This document shows positions 1 through 5,697 of a DNA stretch of 5,697 bases, piece by piece (the stretch's first letter is position 1; the number at the start of each line of letters is the position of its first letter). The stretch is taken from positions 1 through 5,697 of the forward strand of contig JAAZLF010000020.1 in assembly GCA_012799425.1 (NCBI GenBank). The letters are read 5' to 3'. This DNA comes from Actinomycetales bacterium. Its GTDB lineage: Bacteria; Actinomycetota; Actinomycetes; Actinomycetales; Dermabacteraceae. Under the pieces are notes generated by a model. The model was not told where the DNA came from. It worked only from the letters and a program-made list of their open reading frames with translations, and did not search any database. Both the position numbers and the translations under genes were made by a program.

Positions 1-68
1 ACGATCCCGGTCTTGTCGAAGACGGAGATGAGGGCTCGACGGATGGGGCGGCGTGCTTCGGTGCTCAC
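1..68 (-). CDS. purH: PurH, AICAR formyltransferase/IMP cyclohydrolase (5' end only)
   Basis: Only the first 22 codons are inside the window; the gene continues past the left edge. From a GTG at 68-66 the translation reads V-S-T-E-A-R-R-P and then IRRALISVFDKTGI. The ALISVFDKTGI segment is the characteristic start of the N-terminal MGS-like IMP cyclohydrolase domain of PurH. The complete enzyme is bifunctional: it formylates AICAR with 10-formyl-THF and closes the ring to IMP, the last two steps of de novo purine synthesis, in the cytosol. The start is supported by an AGGAG Shine-Dalgarno (complement of 77-81) eight bases upstream. It lies downstream of purN on the same strand, a linkage common in actinobacteria. 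Identification rests on a short but distinctive stretch plus this context. Confidence 0.88.
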   Translation of the reverse strand, partial: MSTEARRPIRRALISVFDKTGI

Positions 69-76
69 GTGGCGTG

Positions 77-81
77 CTCCT
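77..81 (-). promoter_or_regulatory. purH ribosome binding site
   Basis: On the minus strand AGGAG sits eight bases before the GTG at 68. This is a near-consensus Shine-Dalgarno and fixes the purH start. It contrasts with purN, the gene upstream, which has no comparable site. Confidence 0.7.
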
Positions 82-140
82 GTTCGGATCTGCTTCTGCG
101 GCGGGCACCCAGGCGGTCGATGCCCCCGACGTCACTCCCC

Positions 141-154
141 GGTGGTCGCCCACC
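141..154 (-). other. Small GNRA-loop hairpin in the purN-purH intergenic RNA
   Basis: In the purH-sense RNA the sequence reads GGTGG-GCGA-CCACC, a perfect five-pair GC-rich stem closed by a GCGA loop of the stable GNRA class. It lies between the purN stop and the purH start. It has no U-tract, so it does not look like an intrinsic terminator, and I recognise no riboswitch class around it. A stem this short can arise by chance in GC-rich DNA. Confidence 0.3.
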
Positions 155-174
155 TTCGCCAGTCGTGTGGCGCC

Positions 175-203
175 AGTCTAGCCGCGGGCCCGCTGACGGT
201 CCG
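175..203 (-). promoter_or_regulatory. Candidate purH promoter in the purN-purH gap
   Basis: On the minus strand a TAGACT hexamer (complement of 175-180) fits the actinobacterial -10 pattern TANNNT. Seventeen bases further upstream lies CGGACC (198-203), which shares only G-A-C with the TTGACA -35 consensus. Transcription from here would start near 168 and give purH a leader of about 100 nt. The long 136-bp gap after purN makes a separate purH promoter plausible. This is inferred from motif matching only; read-through from purN is equally possible. Confidence 0.3.
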
Positions 204-204
204 C

Positions 205-777
205 TCAGCCGGCCGCGGTGAGACGTCGCACGACGTCGACCAGGAGCGGCTGCTCGACCGCCTTGATCCGCTCGTGGAGGGTCTGCTCCGTGTCCTCGTC
301 GAGGACGTCCACGGCGACCTGGGCGAGGATCCGCCCGGTGTCCACGCCGGCATCGACCTCGATGACGCTGCAGCCGGTGACCTTGACGCCGTGGGCGAGG
401 GCATCGCGCACGCCGTGGGCGCCGGGGAAGGCGGGCAGCAGGGCGGGGTGGGTGTTGATGATGCGCCCGCCGAACTCCTCCAGCAGCGGCGGGCCGACGA
501 GCTTCATGAAGCCGGCGAGCACCACCAGGCGGGGTGCGTGCTCCCGCACCGCAGCGGTGAGGGCCCGGTCCCAGGCGGCACGGTCCGGATGATCCTTCAG
601 GCGCACCACTTGGGTGGGGATGCCTGCAGTGCGGGCATGGTCGAGCCCGGCGGCATCGCGGTCCGCGATCACGGCCACCACCTGGAAGGGGCAGTCCGCG
701 GTGCGGGCGGCGTCGAGGAGTGCGGCGAGGTTCGAGCCGGTGCCGGAGATGAGGACGACGACGGGGAGGCTGTTCAC
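205..777 (-). CDS. purN: PurN, phosphoribosylglycinamide (GAR) formyltransferase
   Basis: A 190-residue protein that transfers the formyl group of 10-formyl-THF to GAR, giving FGAR, the third step of de novo purine synthesis, in the cytosol. The N-terminal phosphate-binding loop SGTGSNL is at residues 11-17. The catalytic core is complete: RIINTHPALLPAFPG at 105-119 supplies Asn108 and His110, and VDAGVDTG at 141-148 supplies Asp146, matching N106/H108/D144 of the E. coli enzyme. The Rossmann-like formyltransferase fold runs nearly full length. At 190 residues it is somewhat shorter than the 212 of E. coli PurN, with no motif lost. The GTG at 777 is chosen because homology begins immediately after it (NSLPVVVLISGTGSN) and because a -10-like TACCCT lies six bases upstream. 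The frame stays open far upstream, but that part is antisense to other genes. No good Shine-Dalgarno is present. purH follows after 136 bp. Confidence 0.96.
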   Translation of the reverse strand: MNSLPVVVLISGTGSNLAALLDAARTADCPFQVVAVIADRDAAGLDHARTAGIPTQVVRLKDHPDRAAWDRALTAAVREHAPRLVVLAGFMKLVGPPLLEEFGGRIINTHPALLPAFPGAHGVRDALAHGVKVTGCSVIEVDAGVDTGRILAQVAVDVLDEDTEQTLHERIKAVEQPLLVDVVRRLTAAG

Positions 778-783
778 TCGACC

Positions 784-789
784 AGGGTA
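784..789 (-). promoter_or_regulatory. Candidate -10 element giving a leaderless purN mRNA
   Basis: On the minus strand TACCCT matches TANNNT and ends six bases before the purN GTG, so transcription would begin at or next to the start codon. A weak -35 candidate, CGGACT, lies 18 bases upstream (808-813). There is no Shine-Dalgarno between the hexamer and the start, which fits leaderless translation, a mode common in actinobacteria. Confidence 0.45.
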
Positions 790-916
790 GTGCGAGAGGG
801 CAGTGCGAGTCCGCACCTGCGGCCGTCCGTGCTCGGGTCCGCGGTCGCCATGCTCGAGGAGGTGACGAGTGCGCAACGGCGCGGCGGCGCGGGAGGCCTT
901 CGCTCCAGCGGGCAGG

Positions 917-922
917 CACAAT
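917..922 (+). promoter_or_regulatory. Candidate -10 element of the small membrane protein gene
   Basis: CACAAT matches TATAAT at four of six positions and ends eight bases before the ATG at 931, the spacing expected if the transcript starts at or very near the start codon. A GGGG run at 923-926 could instead act as a weak Shine-Dalgarno. I see no convincing -35 hexamer. Confidence 0.3.
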
Positions 923-930
923 GGGGTCAT

Positions 931-1341
931 ATGAACAGCGACTCCTCCCCCGACCGCACCACGGACACGGCCAGGGCGCGCCGCCGCCTCGCAGGCGGGC
1001 TGGTCCTGGCGATGCTGGCCTCCTGGCTGCTGATGCTCTCCCCGCTGCCGTACTCGGTGCTGTCCGGGGTCACGGGCCTGGTGGCGCTGGTGCTGCTGTT
1101 CCCGCTGATCGTGCAGTCGATCAAGGAGCGCCGCTACGCGATGGCGGTGATCGGGGCCGCGCTCGGGATCCCTGCGACGCTGCTGGTGATCGGCGGCGCG
1201 GTGGTGAGCGTCCTGTTCTACGGGCCGATGGCGGAACTGCAGGAGTGCCGCGGGGTGGCGCTGACCGAGCAGGCTCGCGTCCAGTGCGATGACGCGGTCC
1301 AGAGCTCGATGGCCCAGTGGGTCAGCGATCTGTTCGGCTGA
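931..1341 (+). CDS. Small predicted membrane protein of unknown function
   Basis: A 136-residue protein I do not recognise. A short hydrophilic N-terminus (1-19, ending in an Arg-rich stretch ARARRR that predicts a cytoplasmic N-terminus) is followed by three hydrophobic segments at about 20-38, 43-63 and 71-98. Between the second and third is a basic KERR loop (65-68), which also fits a cytoplasmic position. By the positive-inside rule the C-terminal tail (about 99-136) would lie outside. It carries two cysteines, Cys106 and Cys119, 13 residues apart in a Q-E-C ... V-Q-C arrangement that could form a disulfide. The frame continues far upstream, but that part is antisense to purN, so I take the ATG at 931. 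The gene is divergent from purN (153 bp apart) and its last 20 bp overlap the 3' end of the DUF6350 gene on the other strand. It is probably a real gene given its consistent membrane topology. Its function is unknown. Confidence 0.72.
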   Translation: MNSDSSPDRTTDTARARRRLAGGLVLAMLASWLLMLSPLPYSVLSGVTGLVALVLLFPLIVQSIKERRYAMAVIGAALGIPATLLVIGGAVVSVLFYGPMAELQECRGVALTEQARVQCDDAVQSSMAQWVSDLFG

Positions 1342-2905
1342 TCCAGGAGCCGGGCTCCGAGGAGTCCTTCGCCCCCGCCCCGTCGAGCTCGTCGAGCGAC
1401 CAGGCATCGACCTCGGTGTCGTCGTCCTCGGCGTCGTCGCCCCCGTCGGGGTCCTCGTCCCCTGCGGCGTCGTCGGCCGGGGCGCCGCCGGCCGGGGTGC
1501 CCGTCTCCTCGGCTGAGTCGCCGCCGGCATCGTCGCTGGGCCGCTCCTCGGCGACCTCCGCCTCCTCCGCGAGGTCCTGCCCGGGCTCGTCGGCATGAGC
1601 GTCGCGACCGCCGTCCTGGGCGGTGCCGTGTCCGCGCTCTGCGCGCTCCGCGGCCTCGACCTTGGCGCGCAGGGAGCGGAACGTGGCGCGCGACCACGGG
1701 ATCAGCGGTGTCGCGAGCACGCCCAACACCGCGGCGGTGGTCACCACGACCAGGGCGAGCAGCGGCAGCACCAGCGTGCTCATCTGGGGACCGAGGTGCA
1801 CGAGGCGGCCATCGCCGAGGCCGCCCGTGGACAGCCCCGCCAGCAGCAGGCACGCGACGACGACCGTGAGGGGGTAGGCAGCCCAGGCGATGATCTGCTC
1901 GCGCCGCGCCAGACCCTCCACGTCCCGCACCAGGCGCACCGCGCCGAGGGCCACGGGCGCTGCGGGAAGGAGCATCAGCGCCCAGGTCCAGGCCGGGAAA
2001 TCGGCCGGGCCGGGCAGGGCTCCGAGGAGGGGCAGGGCCGGCAGCACGCCGGTCTGCGCACCGGTCAGCGAGATGCCTGTCGCGGTGCCCACCCCCACGG
2101 TGCCGCCGAGCAGCACCGTCAGCGCCCACACCGCGATCAGCGGCAGCAGGGCGAGCTGGACCAGGGTCAGCACGAGACCCCCGATGATCCCCGGAGCGAG
2201 CCCGTCGAACAGCGCCGCCTGCGACGGCACCGACACCACCAGCAGCACCACCACCGTCGCCCCGCCCATCCAGAGCAGGCCGCCCACGGCGAGCACGGCC
2301 GAGCGGGCGATGTCCCCGTAGGGGGTGGGCAGCAGGTCGAGCACGCGCACCCCGGGCACGAACTCCGTCGGCTCCCGCCGCAGCGACCACAGCAGTCCGA
2401 CGAGCCCGCCGAGCAGCGCGACCATGGCGCCGGAGACCAGTGCCGAGGTCACCACGGGCGCGGAATCGGCGCTGCGGCCCACGCTCGCCAGGACCGCGAG
2501 CCCGATCGCGTAGACCAGGGTGTACATCCCCAGGGCCGAGCCCACGTCGCGCAGCGCCCCGACACGGAGCACGCCGTCATCCCTCACGGGTCGCAGCGCG
2601 CGCCCCACCCGGCGCATGGACAGGGCGGACAGCCCCATCAGCAGGATCAGCAGACCGAAGGGGGTCAGGGTCACCGCACCGTCGATCACCCCGGTGGCCA
2701 GCACGATGCCGCCGCCGTGGCCCAGGATCAGCACGTTCAGCGCGATGAGGATCGCGTCCAGCGCGGTCGCGCTCGAGGCGGAAGCGGCGACCTGAGCGGC
2801 CAGTGCCGGCACGACCACCGCGGCGAGCGCGACGCCGAGGGAGGAGAGCGCACCGAGGACACCGCGGACCAGGGGTGTCGCGATGCTGTCGACCGTGCTG
2901 CTCAC
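1322..2905 (-). CDS. DUF6350/PerM-like polytopic membrane protein
   Basis: A 527-residue integral membrane protein. About nine to eleven hydrophobic helices span residues 14-403, for example near 14-38, 50-72, 82-96, 121-142, 150-173, 200-225, 238-275, 304-326, 337-358 and 374-403. A glycine/histidine motif GHGGG is at 62-66. The membrane domain ends in a basic stretch (WSRATFRSLRAK, 404-415), followed by a hydrophilic tail of about 110 residues rich in Asp, Glu, Ala and Gly. The assignment rests on this architecture and on position directly upstream of purN-purH, the place held by perM (Rv0955) in M. tuberculosis. PerM is reported to support cell division, so a cell-division or envelope role is an inference here. 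The GTG start at 2905 is preceded by a strong GAGGAG ribosome binding site with seven-base spacing. Its 3' end overlaps the opposing small membrane gene by 20 bp. The acidic tail is low-complexity and probably disordered. Confidence 0.85.
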   Translation of the reverse strand: MSSTVDSIATPLVRGVLGALSSLGVALAAVVVPALAAQVAASASSATALDAILIALNVLILGHGGGIVLATGVIDGAVTLTPFGLLILLMGLSALSMRRVGRALRPVRDDGVLRVGALRDVGSALGMYTLVYAIGLAVLASVGRSADSAPVVTSALVSGAMVALLGGLVGLLWSLRREPTEFVPGVRVLDLLPTPYGDIARSAVLAVGGLLWMGGATVVVLLVVSVPSQAALFDGLAPGIIGGLVLTLVQLALLPLIAVWALTVLLGGTVGVGTATGISLTGAQTGVLPALPLLGALPGPADFPAWTWALMLLPAAPVALGAVRLVRDVEGLARREQIIAWAAYPLTVVVACLLLAGLSTGGLGDGRLVHLGPQMSTLVLPLLALVVVTTAAVLGVLATPLIPWSRATFRSLRAKVEAAERAERGHGTAQDGGRDAHADEPGQDLAEEAEVAEERPSDDAGGDSAEETGTPAGGAPADDAAGDEDPDGGDDAEDDDTEVDAWSLDELDGAGAKDSSEPGSWISRTDR

Positions 2906-2912
2906 GCGGGGG

Positions 2913-2918
2913 CTCCTC
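2913..2918 (-). promoter_or_regulatory. Ribosome binding site of the DUF6350 gene
   Basis: On the minus strand GAGGAG lies seven bases upstream of the GTG at 2905. It is the strongest Shine-Dalgarno in the window and decides the start. It implies a leadered mRNA, unlike the divergent menF. Confidence 0.75.
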
Positions 2919-2943
2919 GGTACTGGTCACGGCAGAGACGCGG

Positions 2944-2991
2944 GACCCGGGTCGGCCCCGCGGGCCCCATGGACGGGGCGCCGGTCCATGG
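2944..2991. promoter_or_regulatory. Cluster of three adjacent inverted repeats between the DUF6350 gene and menF
   Basis: Three dyads abut each other. The first is the perfect palindrome GACCCGGGTC (2944-2953). The second is GGCCC-CGC-GGGCC (2954-2966). The third is CCATGGAC, nine bases, then GTCCATGG (2967-2991), with eight-base perfect arms. The first two are GC-only or nearly so and could be chance in this base composition. The third has mixed-base arms and is much less expected. Its position between two divergent starts suits a regulator operator. It could also fold as a hairpin in the leader of the DUF6350 transcript. No regulator can be named. Confidence 0.4.
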
Positions 2992-3065
2992 TCGCACCTC
3001 CGGGCACCTGCTCCGCGCATCTGGGCGCGGGACACGGATCACGGCATCCAGCGGCCGGGGTGTCG

Positions 3066-3071
3066 CATAAT
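3066..3071 (+). promoter_or_regulatory. menF -10 element, likely giving a leaderless mRNA
   Basis: CATAAT matches the TATAAT consensus at five of six positions. It lies in a stretch that is otherwise almost pure G/C. It ends seven bases before the ATG at 3079, so the transcript would start at the A of that codon. No clear -35 is visible 16-19 bases upstream. Because an alternative in-frame ATG at 3070 overlaps the hexamer itself, this element favours 3079 as the true start. Confidence 0.55.
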
Positions 3072-3078
3072 GACGGGG

Positions 3079-4371
3079 ATGTCTGCCCCGCTCCTGCCCT
3101 CCTCCGACGCCTCCACGGCGAAGCTGATCGTCCGCACCCTGCGCCTCGAGGAGCCCGTCGATCTGCTCGGGCACGTCCCCGTCGACGTCAGCGGTGCCTG
3201 GATCCGACACGGCCAGGGCTTCGTGGCCCGGGGCAAGGCGTGGTCGGTGCAGACCGCCGGAGCGCACCGGTTCGCGGCGGCGCGCGCCGCCTTCGGCGAG
3301 CTCGCGCAGAACGCCCGGGTCGACGACGAGGTGCGGGTGCGCACCAGCGGCCTGATCTGCCTGGGCAGCTTCTCCTACGCCGACGCCTCTGAGCGCCCCT
3401 CGACGCTGATCGTCCCGCGCGCTGTGCTCGGCGTGCACGACGGCGAGGCCTTCCTCACCGTCATCGGGGTCGACGAGGAGCCCGAGATGCCCACGTCCTG
3501 GAGGGACCTGTTCCCCTCCTCCCCCGTGCCACGGGAACCGCTGGGCGAGCTCGAGGTCGAGGCGGACCACACCCCGGACGAGTACCAGTCGCTGGTGCAG
3601 CAGGCGGTCGCCGAGATCCGGGAGGGTCGTGCCGCGAAGGTGGTGCTGTCCGAGCGGACCGCGGTGCGCTCGGCTCACCCGTTCGAGCCCGCGGTGATGC
3701 TGACCCGCCTGGCTCGGGCCTATCCCAGCACGTGGGTGTACCACCTGGAGGACATCGTGGGGGCGAGCCCGGAGATGCTCGCCCAGACCGAGGACGGCCG
3801 GGTCTTCTCCCGGGTCCTGGCCGGCTCCCGCCCGGTGGCCGACGACGGCGAGCTCGACGAGGTCGATCGCCGCGCGTTCCGCACGGACGCGAAGGAACTG
3901 TCCGAGCACGCCTTCGCAGTCGACTCCGTGGTGGATCGCCTCGCCGGCCTCGCGGAGCAGATCGACGTCTCCCCCGAGCCGTTCGTGCTGCGCCTGCCGG
4001 GGCTGGAGCATCTCGCCTCGGACGTCTCGGCGCGGCTGCGCGAGGGCACCACCAGCCTCGACGTCGCCTCGCGGCTGCACCCTTCGGCGGCCGTCTCCGG
4101 CACTCCGCGGGAGGAGGCCGACGAGATCATCGCGCGCCTGGAGCCGCAGGACCGCGGCGGCTACGCCTCCCCGGTGGGGTGGATGGACGCTCGCGGCGAC
4201 GGGCAGTGGGCGATCGCGCTGCGGATGGCGCACCTGATCGATGAGCGCACCGTGGTGATGCAGGCCGGCGGCGGGCTCGTCGCGGCCTCGGACCCGGTCT
4301 CCGAGCATGCGGAGGCGCTCGCGAAATGCCGGCCGATGCTGCGGGCGCTGCGCGGCGACCAGCCCTCCTGA
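3079..4371 (+). CDS. menF: MenF, isochorismate synthase
   Basis: A 430-residue chorismate-utilising enzyme that converts chorismate to isochorismate, the first committed step of menaquinone synthesis, in the cytosol with Mg2+. The C-terminal chorismate-binding domain (about 165-425) has the family motifs in order: KVVLSER (187-193), GASPE (228-232), AGSRP (248-252), KELSEHA (272-278), LHPSAAVSGTP (333-343), YASPVGW (362-368) and QAGGGLVAASDP (395-406), then E409/E412 and K416. Lys187 corresponds to the general base of E. coli MenF (K190) and Glu232 to the general acid (E240). Anthranilate synthase components usually have Gln rather than Lys at the first site, which supports isochorismate synthase. 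A siderophore-type EntC/DhbC or a salicylate synthase is less likely but cannot be excluded, since no other siderophore genes are visible. The start at 3079 is chosen from the -10 spacing; an in-frame ATG at 3070 would add three residues. It is divergent from the DUF6350 gene and convergent with the protease gene. Confidence 0.93.
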   Translation: MSAPLLPSSDASTAKLIVRTLRLEEPVDLLGHVPVDVSGAWIRHGQGFVARGKAWSVQTAGAHRFAAARAAFGELAQNARVDDEVRVRTSGLICLGSFSYADASERPSTLIVPRAVLGVHDGEAFLTVIGVDEEPEMPTSWRDLFPSSPVPREPLGELEVEADHTPDEYQSLVQQAVAEIREGRAAKVVLSERTAVRSAHPFEPAVMLTRLARAYPSTWVYHLEDIVGASPEMLAQTEDGRVFSRVLAGSRPVADDGELDEVDRRAFRTDAKELSEHAFAVDSVVDRLAGLAEQIDVSPEPFVLRLPGLEHLASDVSARLREGTTSLDVASRLHPSAAVSGTPREEADEIIARLEPQDRGGYASPVGWMDARGDGQWAIALRMAHLIDERTVVMQAGGGLVAASDPVSEHAEALAKCRPMLRALRGDQPS

Positions 4372-4399
4372 GGCGCGGCCCGCGCAGAGCCATCGCTGG
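4372..4399. other. 28-bp convergent gap between menF and the protease gene
   Basis: The two stops face each other across 28 bp. The gap contains an inverted repeat, GCGCGG-C-CCGCGC (4373-4385), which as RNA would form only about four pairs around a five-base loop. No U-tract follows on either strand. It could be a weak bidirectional stop for transcription, but I do not call it an intrinsic terminator. Confidence 0.3.

Positions 4400-5697
<1,298 letters not shown>

Noticed and set aside
65..919. Open minus-strand frame of 284 codons over purN
   Set aside because: It is out of frame with purN and its product is Arg/Pro-rich with no motifs, a GC-bias shadow.
13..930. Long in-frame N-terminal extension of the small membrane protein gene
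   Set aside because: The region is antisense to purN, whose product is a clear family match. Its translation is low-complexity Gly/Ala/Arg sequence typical of GC-rich shadow frames. The membrane protein begins sensibly at 931.
921..1292. Plus-strand frame starting ATG at 921
   Set aside because: It is shifted relative to the membrane protein frame and gives a Gly/Arg/Ala-rich product without hydrophobic segments.
1380..1460. Repetitive gtcgtc/cgtcgt stretch as a non-coding repeat
   Set aside because: It is explained by Asp/Glu codons in the acidic tail of the DUF6350 protein.
1218..2390. Minus-strand 390-codon frame inside the DUF6350 gene
   Set aside because: Its product is dominated by Arg, Ala and Gly, while the overlapping frame gives clean transmembrane helices.
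1595..3070. Plus-strand 491-codon frame antisense to the DUF6350 gene
   Set aside because: Its product is Gln/His/Arg/Gly-rich with no domain, the usual antisense image of a GC-rich membrane protein gene.
3070..3078. ATG at 3070 as the menF start
   Set aside because: It overlaps the CATAAT hexamer and would fall upstream of the predicted transcript start. It stays possible if transcription begins further upstream.
2902..4308. Minus-strand 468-codon frame antisense to menF
   Set aside because: No motifs are present, and the plus strand carries every chorismate-binding motif.
4373..4385. GC inverted repeat as a rho-independent terminator
   Set aside because: The usable stem is only about four pairs and no U-tract follows on either strand.

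Overview
The window is very GC-rich, densely coding DNA of an actinobacterium. Strong G/C bias at third codon positions, GTG starts, apparently leaderless genes and the linkage of a DUF6350/PerM-type membrane protein with purN and purH all fit. A Micrococcales member such as the Dermabacteraceae (for example Brachybacterium) is a reasonable guess. That placement is an inference from gene content and style, not from a search.

Layout from left to right. The 5' end of purH lies on the minus strand at the left edge (1-68). Behind a 136-bp gap comes purN on the minus strand (205-777). A small plus-strand gene for an unrecognised three-helix membrane protein follows (931-1341); it is divergent from purN and overlaps tail-to-tail with the next gene. 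A large minus-strand gene (1322-2905) encodes a DUF6350/PerM-like polytopic membrane protein with an acidic C-terminal tail. A 173-bp divergent intergenic region holding clustered inverted repeats separates it from menF (isochorismate synthase) on the plus strand (3079-4371). Only 28 bp after menF, and convergent with it, is the 3' end of a membrane-anchored HtrA-like serine protease with a PDZ domain (4400 to beyond 5697). Its N-terminus lies outside the window.

Functionally this is mostly housekeeping. PurN (third step) and PurH (last two steps) are the two 10-formyl-THF-dependent enzymes of de novo purine synthesis. The DUF6350 protein is the usual neighbour of purN in actinobacteria and is linked to cell division in mycobacteria. 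MenF starts menaquinone synthesis. The HtrA-like protein is an envelope quality-control protease.

I see no CRISPR array, tRNA, rRNA, insertion sequence, phage gene or defence system, and no convincing undescribed system. The points most worth a second look are: an opposite-strand gene splitting the usual DUF6350-purN-purH order; a -10-like hexamer directly in front of three starts that lack a good Shine-Dalgarno, suggesting leaderless mRNAs; a cluster of dyads in the DUF6350/menF intergenic region; and a 21-bp tandem repeat in the protease's proline-rich N-terminal tail.
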